Below, piece after piece: positions 9,308-16,594 of a DNA stretch of 64,000 nt. Source of the stretch: Streptomyces sp. NBC_00536 (GTDB lineage Bacteria > Actinomycetota > Actinomycetes > Streptomycetales > Streptomycetaceae); assembly GCF_036346295.1 (NCBI RefSeq), contig NZ_CP107819.1, positions 1,612,001 through 1,676,000 on the forward strand. The letters are read 5' to 3'. The notes under the pieces were generated by a model. It was not told where the DNA came from, did not search any database, and saw only the letters and a program-made list of their open reading frames with translations. Positions within the stretch are counted from its first letter, which is position 1; each line of letters begins with the position of its first letter. The translations under genes were made by a program, and so were the position numbers.

Positions 9308-10489
9308 TCAGGAGAACGACGACGGGGTGGCGCCGCGGGTCAGGCCGAAGCGGGCGCGCAGGCCGACGCGTTCGTCCGTGGCCACGGAGGCCGCGCCGTC
9401 CGTCACCGTCTCGTACACGGCCAGGATGTCCGCCCCGACCGTCGACCAGTCGAAGCGGCGTACGTGGGCGGAGCCGCGGGCGCTCAGGGCGGCCCGCCGC
9501 GCGGGGTCCCGGAGCAGGGCGATCGCGCCCGCCGCGAGCGCGTCGGCGTCCTCGTTGGCGAACAGTTCGCCCGCCGCGCCCTTGTCCAGGACCTGGGCGA
9601 AGGCGTCGAGGTCGGAGGCGAGCACCGGGGCCCCGGCCGAGAGCGCCTCGACCAGGATGATGCCGAAGCTCTCGCCGCCGGTGTTGGGGGCGACGTACAC
9701 GTCGACGCTCCGCAGCAGCCGCGCCTTGTCCTCGTCGGAGACCATGCCGAGGAACTCCACCCGCGCGCGCAGGGCCGGCGGCAGCGAGGCCACCGCCTCT
9801 TCCTCGTCGCCGCGGCCGGCGACCAGCAGCCGTACGTCCGGGCAGGCCTCCACGATCTTCGGGAAGGCGGCCATCAGCACCGGCATGCCCTTGCGCGGTT
9901 CGTCGATGCGGCCGATGAAGCCGAGGGTGGCGCCCTGCCACTCGGGCTTCGGCTCGGCGCGGGCGAAGAAGCCGACGTCGACGCCGTTGGGGATGACGAC
10001 GGCGTCTCCGCCGAGGTGTTCCACCAGCGTGCGCCGGGCGTACTCGCTCACCGCGATCCGCGCGCTGATCTTCTCCAGCGCGGGCTGCAGGATGGGGTAC
10101 GCGGCGATCATGGCTCGCGAGCGCGGGTTCGAGGTGTGGAAGGTGGCCACGATCGGGCCCTGGGCCGCCCAGCAGGAGAGCAGGCCGAGCGAGGGCGAGG
10201 TCGGTTCGTGGATGTGGATGACGTCGAAGGTGCCCTCGTGCAGCCAGCGGCGCACCCGGGCGGCCGAGATGAAGCCGAAGTTCAGCCGGGCCACGGAACC
10301 GTTGTAGGGCACCGGCACCGCGCGTCCCGCCGAGACCACGTAGGGCGGCAGCGGGGTGTCCTCGTCCGCAGGGGCGAGCACGGACACCTGGTGGCCGCGG
10401 TCGATCAGGTGTTCGGCCAGGTCGCGGATGTGGAACTGGACGCCGCCGGGGACGTCCCAGGAGTACGGGCACACGATGCCGATCTTCAT
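9308..10489 (-). CDS. pimA: Phosphatidyl-myo-inositol mannosyltransferase (PimA-like, GT4)
   Basis: PimA transfers mannose from GDP-mannose to phosphatidylinositol on the inner face of the membrane. The ATG at 10489 (MKIGIVCPYSWDVPGGVQFH) gives 393 residues; it overlaps the acyltransferase stop by four bases. GT-B/GT4 features are the N-terminal GGVQFHIRDLAEHL loop, the HIHEPTSPS segment (His about 118), the C-terminal domain starting GFIGRIDEPRKG, and the nucleotide-sugar motif ESFGIILVEALSAG (Glu pair of the EX7E motif) near residue 288. Together with the PI synthase and acyltransferase upstream it forms a phosphatidylinositol mannoside unit. Confidence 0.92.
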   Translation of the reverse strand: MKIGIVCPYSWDVPGGVQFHIRDLAEHLIDRGHQVSVLAPADEDTPLPPYVVSAGRAVPVPYNGSVARLNFGFISAARVRRWLHEGTFDVIHIHEPTSPSLGLLSCWAAQGPIVATFHTSNPRSRAMIAAYPILQPALEKISARIAVSEYARRTLVEHLGGDAVVIPNGVDVGFFARAEPKPEWQGATLGFIGRIDEPRKGMPVLMAAFPKIVEACPDVRLLVAGRGDEEEAVASLPPALRARVEFLGMVSDEDKARLLRSVDVYVAPNTGGESFGIILVEALSAGAPVLASDLDAFAQVLDKGAAGELFANEDADALAAGAIALLRDPARRAALSARGSAHVRRFDWSTVGADILAVYETVTDGAASVATDERVGLRARFGLTRGATPSSFS

Positions 10490-11424
10490 CCGGCCCCCTC
10501 CCCGCGGTCCGCCGCCCGGTGGGGTTCCCGGGGTTCGAGGTCGTCCAGCCACAGGCGCTGCAGCATGTGCCAGTCCTCGGGGTGCTCGGCGATCCCGGCG
10601 GCGAAGGCGTCGGCCACGGCCTGGGTCATCGCCGTCGTCTTCTCGTCCCTGGTGCCGGTCCCGGGCACCTGGACGGGCGGGTGGAAGCGGCCCCGCATCA
10701 CGGGCGCCTCCTCGTACCAGAGCGTCACCGGCACCAGCAGCGCGCCGGTCTGCTGCGCGAGCAGCGCGGGACCGGCGGGCATCCGGGCCGTGGAGCCGAA
10801 GAAGTCCACCTCGACGCCGGAGGAGGACAGGTCGCGGTCGGCGACCAGGCAGATCAGTCCGCCCGAGCGCAGCCGGCGGGCGAGGGTGCCGAAGGCGGCG
10901 CCGCCGCTGTGCGGCAGCACCTCCATGCCGAGGCTCTCGCGGTAGGCGACGAACCGGTCGTAGAGGCTCTCGGGCTTGAGGCGCTCGGCGACCGTGGTGA
11001 ACGGGATGCCGTGGTGGCTGGTGACCCAGGCCCCGGCGAGGTCCCAGTTGGCCAGGTGCGGCAGGGCGATGATCACACCGTTGCCGGCCGCCATGCCGTC
11101 GAGCAGGATCTGCTCGTCGGCCAGGCCGACCTCCCGGCCGAAGCGTTCCTTGTCCATCGCGGGCAGCCGGAAGGATTCCATCCAGTAGCGCATGTACGAG
11201 CGCATGCCCGCCCGGGACAGCTCCCGCAGCCGCTGCGGCCCCGCGTCCGGCACCACCCGGGCCAGGTTCGCCTCCAGCCGCAGCACGCTCTTGCCGCGCC
11301 GCTTCCAGGCACGGTCCGCGATGGTGCGTCCGAGGGCGACCGCCACCGGCTCCGGCAGCTTCTTCACGCCGGCCCAGCCGAGCCCGAAGACGCCGTCCGT
11401 GAGCCGGTCCGTCAGGGCGCCCAT
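10486..11424 (-). CDS. Phosphatidylinositol mannoside acyltransferase (HtrB/LpxL-like, PatA type)
   Basis: The protein is a membrane-associated lysophospholipid-type acyltransferase of 312 residues beginning MGALTDRLTDGVFGLG. The family catalytic H-X4-D/E is seen as HLANWD (about 128-133), followed by FTTVAERLKPESLYDRF and the ADRDLSSSGVEVDFFG segment. Mycobacterial PatA, in the same gene order, puts a palmitoyl group on the mannose of PIM1; I infer the same here. The start ATG shares one base with the stop of the PI synthase gene (TGATG) and the stop overlaps the pimA start, so all three genes are translationally coupled. Confidence 0.88.
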   Translation of the reverse strand: MGALTDRLTDGVFGLGWAGVKKLPEPVAVALGRTIADRAWKRRGKSVLRLEANLARVVPDAGPQRLRELSRAGMRSYMRYWMESFRLPAMDKERFGREVGLADEQILLDGMAAGNGVIIALPHLANWDLAGAWVTSHHGIPFTTVAERLKPESLYDRFVAYRESLGMEVLPHSGGAAFGTLARRLRSGGLICLVADRDLSSSGVEVDFFGSTARMPAGPALLAQQTGALLVPVTLWYEEAPVMRGRFHPPVQVPGTGTRDEKTTAMTQAVADAFAAGIAEHPEDWHMLQRLWLDDLEPREPHRAADRGEGAG

Positions 11425-12089
11425 CAGGCGGCGCCGCCTTCGGCGGCTGCCGCGGCCGCGTCGGCCTCGGCGGCCTCGCGGCGCACGGTCACCACGCGCT
11501 GGATCAGCGTGACCAGCGAACCGACCGCCACCACCCAGAGCGCGACCGGCAGCAGCACCCCGATCCACGAGGGCACGCCGAAGGTCTCCAGGCCCGACAG
11601 ACCGGCCGCGACCAGCGTGATCACCAGGCGTTCGGCGCGCTCGATGAGCCCGTTGACGGCCACCGGCAGTCCGATCGCCTCGCCGCGGGCCTTGGTGTAC
11701 GAGACCACCTGGCCGCTCGCCAGGCAGAAGATGGCCACGGCGCACAACATGTTGTCGTGGCCCGATCCGGCGTACCAGAGCGCCAGGCCGCCGAAGATCG
11801 CGGCGTCCGCCACCCGGTCCAGCGTCGAGTCCAGGAACGCGCCCCACCGGCTGGAGACTCCGGCCTGCCGCGCCATGTTCCCGTCGACCAGGTCGGAGAA
11901 CACGAAGAGGGTGATCGTGATCGTGCCCCAGAAGAACTCTCCCCGTGGGAAGAAGACCAGCGCTCCGGCCATCACTCCGGCCGTGCCGATCAGGGTGACC
12001 GCGTCCGGGCTCACCCCCCGACGGAGCAGAAACGCGGCGAACGGTGTGAGGACACGCGTAAAGAATGCACGCGCGTACTTGTTCAGCAT
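11424..12089 (-). CDS. pgsA: Phosphatidylinositol phosphate synthase (CDP-alcohol phosphatidyltransferase)
   Basis: The enzyme transfers the phosphatidyl group from CDP-diacylglycerol to inositol phosphate, the first committed step to phosphatidylinositol in actinobacteria. It starts at ATG 12089 (MLNKYARAFFTRVLTPF), 221 residues. The CDP-alcohol phosphotransferase signature D-G-x2-A-R-x8-G-x3-D-x3-D is complete: DGNMAR, then G and the D...D pair in GAFLDSTLDRVAD (about 65-92). Five to six membrane segments follow. The C-terminal tail is Ala-rich. It is the first gene of the PIM unit; the symbol pgsA is the family-level name (pgsA1/pis in other genomes). Confidence 0.92.
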   Translation of the reverse strand: MLNKYARAFFTRVLTPFAAFLLRRGVSPDAVTLIGTAGVMAGALVFFPRGEFFWGTITITLFVFSDLVDGNMARQAGVSSRWGAFLDSTLDRVADAAIFGGLALWYAGSGHDNMLCAVAIFCLASGQVVSYTKARGEAIGLPVAVNGLIERAERLVITLVAAGLSGLETFGVPSWIGVLLPVALWVVAVGSLVTLIQRVVTVRREAAEADAAAAAAEGGAA

Positions 12090-12325
12090 GGCCTTCCCAG
12101 GGGGTCGCTGGGCCGCACGGCCACCACGGCCACCGGCTGGCCCATCGTAGCCAGCGCCCGGGGCCCGTACCGCCGCGCACCCACCGTGGGGCCCCGGCAA
12201 TACCCGGATCGCGCCACACGGGCCCTTCGCCGGGGGTGGCCGGGTACGACGTATGGACGCAGTGTGACGCCAGTGCAAAGCTCGAAGGATCCCACCTCAC
12301 CGTTGCACCGGGAGGAACGAGAATC

Positions 12326-14566
12326 ATGGGTGACAAGACGCAGCAATCCGGGGCCGCCGGCAGGGCACTGACGGCCGACCGCCCCGCTTCGATACGCAAT
12401 GTGGTGCTGGTCGGCCACAGTGGAGCCGGAAAGACCACCCTGGTCGAAGCCCTCGCCCTGACCGCCGGAGCGGTCGGCCGGGCCGGCCGGGTCGAGGACG
12501 GCGCGACCGTCTCCGACTACGACGAGATCGAGCACCGGCGCCAGCGCTCGGTCCAGCTCTCGCTCGTCCCCGTCGCCTGGGGCGACATCAAGATCAACAT
12601 CCTGGACACCCCCGGATACGCCGACTTCGTCGGAGAACTCAGGGCCGGTCTGCGCGCCGCGGACGCGGCCCTCTTCGTCGTCTCGGCCGCCGGGGGCGCC
12701 ACGGACGGCGAGGACGGCGTCGGGCTCTCCGGCGCGACCCGGATGGTCTGGGACGAGTGCGCGGCCGTCGGGATGCCCCGCGCCATCGTCGTGACCCACC
12801 TGGAGGCCGCCCGCGCCGACTACGGCCGGATGGCCGCCGTCTGCGGGGAGACCTTCGGCGCCGACGACCCCGACGCCGTCCTCCCCCTGTACCTGCCGCT
12901 GCACGGACCCGCCGGGCCCGACGGCCACGCCCCCGTCGCCGGCCTGCTCGGGCTGCTCTCCCGGCGCGTGTACGACTACACCTCCGGCGAGCGCGTCGAG
13001 CGCGACCCCGACCCCGCCGAGCTGGCCCTGATCACCGGCGCCCGGGCCCGGCTGATCGAGGGGATCATCGCCGAGAGCGAGGACGAGACCCTCATGGACC
13101 GCTACCTCGGCGGCGAGGAGATCGACGTCAAGACCCTCGTCGACGACCTGGAGCGCGCCGTCGCCCGGGGCACCTTCCACCCCGTGCTGATGGCCGCGCC
13201 CGCCGCCGACGGCGCCCGCCAGGGCCTCGGCACGGTCGAACTCCTCGAACTGATCACCGGCGGCTTCCCCACCCCCCTGGAGCGCCCCGCCCTCGCCGTC
13301 ACCGACCCGGGCGGCGCCCCCCGCCCCGCGCTCACCTGCGATCCCGACGGCCCGCTCCTCGCCGAGGTCGTCAAGACCTCCTCCGACCCCTACGTCGGCC
13401 GGGTCTCCCTCGTCCGCGTCTTCTCCGGCACCCTGCGCCCCGAGGAGACCCTGCACGTCTGCGGCCACTTCCCCGGCGCCGACGGGGCCGCGCCCCGCGA
13501 CCTGCACGAGGCCGACGAACGCGTCGGCACCCTCACCGCCCCCTTCGGCAAGCAGCAGCGCACCCTCACCCGGTGCATCGCGGGCGACCTCGCCTGCGTG
13601 GCCAAACTCACGCACGCCGAGACCGGCGACACCCTCTCCGCGAAGGCCGACCCCCTGCTCATGGAGCCCTGGGCGATGCCCGACCCGCTGCTCCCCCTCG
13701 CGATCGAGGCCCACAGCAAGGCCGATGAGGACAAGCTCTCGCAGGGCCTCGCCCGGCTCGTCGCCGAGGACCCGACCATGCGCCTGGAGCAGAATCCGCA
13801 CACCCACCAGCTGGTCCTGTGGTGCCTGGGCGAGGCCCACCAGGAAGTCGCCCTCGAACGCCTGCGCAGCCGCTACGGCGTCCGGGTCGACGCCGTCCCG
13901 CACCGGGTGAGCCTGCGCGAGACCTTCGGCGCGAGCGCCACCGGCCGCGGCCGCCACGTCAAACAGTCCGGCGGCCACGGCCAGTTCGCCATCTGCGAGA
14001 TCGACGTCGAGCCGCTCCCGGCGGGCAGCGGCATCGAGTTCGTGGACAAGGTGGTCGGCGGCGCCGTCCCGCGCCAGTTCATCCCGTCCGTCGAGAAGGG
14101 CGTACGGGCCCAGGCCGCCCGCGGCGTGGCCGCCGGGTACCCGCTGGTCGACGTACGGATCACGCTGCGCGACGGCAAGGCGCACTCCGTGGACTCCTCC
14201 GACGCGGCCTTCCAGACCGCGGGCGCCCTCGCCCTGCGCGAGGCCGCCGCCGAGGCCGCCATCCAGCTCCTCGAACCCGTCGCCGAACTCGTCGTCCTGG
14301 TCCCCGACGCCTACGTCGGCCCCGTCATGAACGACCTCGCCGGCCGTCGCGGCCGGGTCGTCGGCACCGAACCGGCGGGCCCCGGACGCTCCGTGGTCCG
14401 CGCCGAGATCCCCGAGATCGAGATCGGCCGCTACGCCGTCGAACTGCGCTCGGTCTCCCACGGAACCGGCGGCTTCAGCCGCAGCTACGCCCGCCACGAG
14501 CCCATGCCGCCGCAGCTGGCGGACAAGATGCGCGAACAGGCAGAGAAGGGAAGCCAGTTGACATAG
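12326..14566 (+). CDS. Elongation factor G-like GTPase (EF-G2 family)
   Basis: A 746-residue paralogue of translation factor EF-G. ATG 12326 has GGAGGAA nine bases upstream. Domains in order: GTPase domain (1-290), domain II (about 310-400), domains III-V (about 415-740). G1 is GHSGAGKTTL (about 31-40), G3 is DTPGYADF (about 93-100). The G4 position has THLEAARAD instead of the usual NKxD, so guanine specificity is unlikely to be classical. The similar actinobacterial protein EF-G2 does not replace EF-G in translation in what is known; its role is unsettled. The gene is divergent from pgsA and monocistronic, ending before a terminator. Confidence 0.9.
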   Translation: MGDKTQQSGAAGRALTADRPASIRNVVLVGHSGAGKTTLVEALALTAGAVGRAGRVEDGATVSDYDEIEHRRQRSVQLSLVPVAWGDIKINILDTPGYADFVGELRAGLRAADAALFVVSAAGGATDGEDGVGLSGATRMVWDECAAVGMPRAIVVTHLEAARADYGRMAAVCGETFGADDPDAVLPLYLPLHGPAGPDGHAPVAGLLGLLSRRVYDYTSGERVERDPDPAELALITGARARLIEGIIAESEDETLMDRYLGGEEIDVKTLVDDLERAVARGTFHPVLMAAPAADGARQGLGTVELLELITGGFPTPLERPALAVTDPGGAPRPALTCDPDGPLLAEVVKTSSDPYVGRVSLVRVFSGTLRPEETLHVCGHFPGADGAAPRDLHEADERVGTLTAPFGKQQRTLTRCIAGDLACVAKLTHAETGDTLSAKADPLLMEPWAMPDPLLPLAIEAHSKADEDKLSQGLARLVAEDPTMRLEQNPHTHQLVLWCLGEAHQEVALERLRSRYGVRVDAVPHRVSLRETFGASATGRGRHVKQSGGHGQFAICEIDVEPLPAGSGIEFVDKVVGGAVPRQFIPSVEKGVRAQAARGVAAGYPLVDVRITLRDGKAHSVDSSDAAFQTAGALALREAAAEAAIQLLEPVAELVVLVPDAYVGPVMNDLAGRRGRVVGTEPAGPGRSVVRAEIPEIEIGRYAVELRSVSHGTGGFSRSYARHEPMPPQLADKMREQAEKGSQLT

Positions 14567-14577
14567 CGACCGGGATG

Positions 14578-14607
14578 CCGCCCACCCAACCGGCTTGCGG
14601 TGGGCGG
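14578..14607 (+). terminator. Stem-loop after the EF-G-like gene
   Basis: Nine-base arms CCGCCCACC and GGTGGGCGG enclose a 12-base loop, 12 bases after the EF-G-like stop, and are followed by TATTTCCC. It reads as a factor-independent terminator. Confidence 0.65.
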
Positions 14608-14736
14608 TATTTCCCTGTCCCATGACCATCGGGGGGCGACCCTCGCTAGGCTCTTTCAGGCTCGGCGGGGCGGGGCAGAACACAGGTGGCGCACCACAGG
14701 TGGCGGGACGCCGGGCACGGCACAAAGGGCACAGCG

Positions 14737-16404
14737 ATGGGGGCAGCGGTGGCGGACGACGGTTTCGACTTCAGGCCGGGGGCGCAGATCCCCCTCCAGG
14801 GCGGCGGCGGCCAGACCGCGGCGACCAACGCGCTGGCCTCCGCCGCGTACCGCGACGGCAAGCCGGACGAGATACTCAAAGCCAACAACGAGCACTACGA
14901 ATCCACCGTGAAGAAGGGAAAGCTCTCCCTCTTCGAGCCCAATTTCGGCGAGGCCTTCTGCCGGGCCGTCGAGGCCCGCATGCTCGGCGCGGGCCGCAAA
15001 CCCCTGATCCAGTCCTTCGGCGCCGACCCGCAGACCGTCGTCGAGCACTGCCTCGCCGCCACGCGCCTGCGCAAGGAGCGCGACCGCAAGCTCCGGCTGA
15101 TCATGCTGGTCTGCGGACTGGTCTTCCTTCCCGGACTCCTGTTGTGGCTGGGCCTGTTCCAGCTGCGCAAGACCCTCGCCAAGGACGCGGGCAAGCGCGC
15201 CTCCTGGATGGGCACCGCCCTGCTCGTCGGCATCGCGCTGGTGGTGGCCGTACTGATGTTCCGGCTGCCCCTCACCGGCTTCTGGGGCCTCTACCTGCGC
15301 GCGATGGTGATCGCGCCCGCCGCGGGCTGGCTGCTGGCCTCCCGCATCGCCGAGGCCGCCGCCAAGGACATGCGCGCCCGCTGGGACGGCCTGCTCGGCG
15401 GCGCCTCCGTCGGCGCCAAGATCCCCGAGGCGGTCCCCGGCAACCCGGACGAGACCGCCCGCGAGGACCTGCGCCACCAGCTGGCGAAACTCACCGCCGA
15501 GGGCCGCAGCAACTCCGTCTTCTACGCCGGCCCCAAGGGCATCCTCGGCATGGGCACCCGGTGGGGCAGCTGGCAGCTGGCCGAGGACCTCGCCCCGAAG
15601 ACCGCGGGCACCGAGATCCACCCCTTCCGCAGCTGGGACGTGATCCGCGCGATCCAGGACCAGCTGCGCATGCTGGAACGCGGCCCCCTGCACACCGGCG
15701 GCTTCCCGCCGCCCTCCATCACCCACTGGATCGTCACCCCGGTCGGCGAGGGCGCCAAGGAGGTGGCCCGCCCCTCCGGCGCGGACGTGGACACCTTCCT
15801 CATCAAGCAGCACGAGATCACCCGGATCTGCAACGAGCAGCAGTTCGGCGCGGGCAACCGGCACTACCTCGGGGTCCAGTGGCCGCTGTGGGACGGCCAG
15901 TTGGTGATCACGATGATGGTCACCGTGACCGTGCTCTACAAGACCCTGCGCGTGGACGTCACCGCCCACTCGCTGGGCCCGGTGCACGGCCTGTTCACCA
16001 CCAAGTCCGCGCCGAAGACCACCGAGGTCGCCAAGACCGTACGGTTCTGGGAGACCGTGGAACGCACCCACGCCCTCGTGGACGCCTCCGAGGTGGTGCG
16101 CCTCGCCGTCCGCGCCCCCTTCACCTGGTACCCGCCGCTGCTCGACTTCCTGGGCGGCAAGCTGGTGCTCCCCGAGCCGTTCGGCGTCCGCCACGTGTGG
16201 GCCGGTTCGATGTGGCGGCACCGCTTCATGGCCGACGACGCGATGCGCACGGCCACCCCGGTGCTGCGGGCCGTGCACGCGGCCGCCATGCGCGTGCTGG
16301 ACGAGAACGGCGTCGACACGGAGCGCTTCGCCAACCGCTCGATGATCGTCAGCGGCATGGTCCAGGACGCCTCGCCGCGCAAGGCCGACGCCTACGACGC
16401 GTAA
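14737..16404 (+). CDS. Large conserved membrane protein of unknown function
   Basis: A 555-residue protein that I cannot place in a named family. The ATG at 14737 follows AAAGGG at a good distance; an in-frame GTG lies 12 bases later. The N-terminal ~105 residues are soluble and charged, then three or four membrane helices occupy about residues 117-205 (LIMLVCGLVFLPGLLLWLG, then LLVGIALVVAVLMF). A long soluble part follows (GILGMGTRWGSWQLAEDL, and SITHWIVTPVGEGAKE), with another hydrophobic stretch near residue 390 (LVITMMVTVTVLYKTL). There are no catalytic motifs I recognise. It sits between the EF-G-like gene and helR. Confidence 0.8.
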   Translation: MGAAVADDGFDFRPGAQIPLQGGGGQTAATNALASAAYRDGKPDEILKANNEHYESTVKKGKLSLFEPNFGEAFCRAVEARMLGAGRKPLIQSFGADPQTVVEHCLAATRLRKERDRKLRLIMLVCGLVFLPGLLLWLGLFQLRKTLAKDAGKRASWMGTALLVGIALVVAVLMFRLPLTGFWGLYLRAMVIAPAAGWLLASRIAEAAAKDMRARWDGLLGGASVGAKIPEAVPGNPDETAREDLRHQLAKLTAEGRSNSVFYAGPKGILGMGTRWGSWQLAEDLAPKTAGTEIHPFRSWDVIRAIQDQLRMLERGPLHTGGFPPPSITHWIVTPVGEGAKEVARPSGADVDTFLIKQHEITRICNEQQFGAGNRHYLGVQWPLWDGQLVITMMVTVTVLYKTLRVDVTAHSLGPVHGLFTTKSAPKTTEVAKTVRFWETVERTHALVDASEVVRLAVRAPFTWYPPLLDFLGGKLVLPEPFGVRHVWAGSMWRHRFMADDAMRTATPVLRAVHAAAMRVLDENGVDTERFANRSMIVSGMVQDASPRKADAYDA

Positions 16405-16465
16405 CTCCCGTAGGCCCGTGGGCCCGTAGGCCCGGAAAACAGGAAGGGCCCCGGAAAACAGGAAA

Positions 16466-16492
16466 GGCAAGGAGGGAAAAGCTCTCCTTGCC
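16466..16492 (+). terminator. Stem-loop downstream of the large membrane protein gene
   Basis: Arms GGCAAGGAG and CTCCTTGCC (9 bp) around a 9-base loop, 62 bases after the stop at 16404. It is preceded by short direct copies of GGAAAACAGGAA and a triplicated GTAGGCCCG-like string. It should insulate helR from upstream transcription. Confidence 0.55.
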
Positions 16493-16513
16493 ACTCCCAA
16501 CTTATAGCGCACG

Positions 16514-16536
16514 GGGGGTCTTGCGGCAAGGCCCCC
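16514..16536 (+). promoter_or_regulatory. Palindrome resembling the rifamycin-associated element (RAE)
   Basis: Arms GGGGGTCTTGC and GCAAGGCCCCC flank a single central G; 10 of 11 positions pair. The core CTTGCGGCAAG is what I remember as the heart of the 19-bp RAE found before rifamycin-inducible genes (rph, rgt, helR) in actinomycetes. It ends 58 bases before the helR GTG. A TTGCGG hexamer (16521-16526) inside the element and CAGAAT (16546-16551) are separated by 19 bases and could be the -35 and -10 of the helR promoter. The palindrome is seen; the identity is from memory and the function is inferred. Confidence 0.8.
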
Positions 16537-16594
16537 GCCCTGGGGCAGAATCGCGGACCGAGGCCAGATCCTGCCGAATTGGGAGATTCACCAC

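Noticed and set aside
12083..14725. An 880-codon open frame on the minus strand opposite the EF-G-like gene
   Set aside because: High G+C makes long antisense frames; the plus strand has all GTPase motifs.
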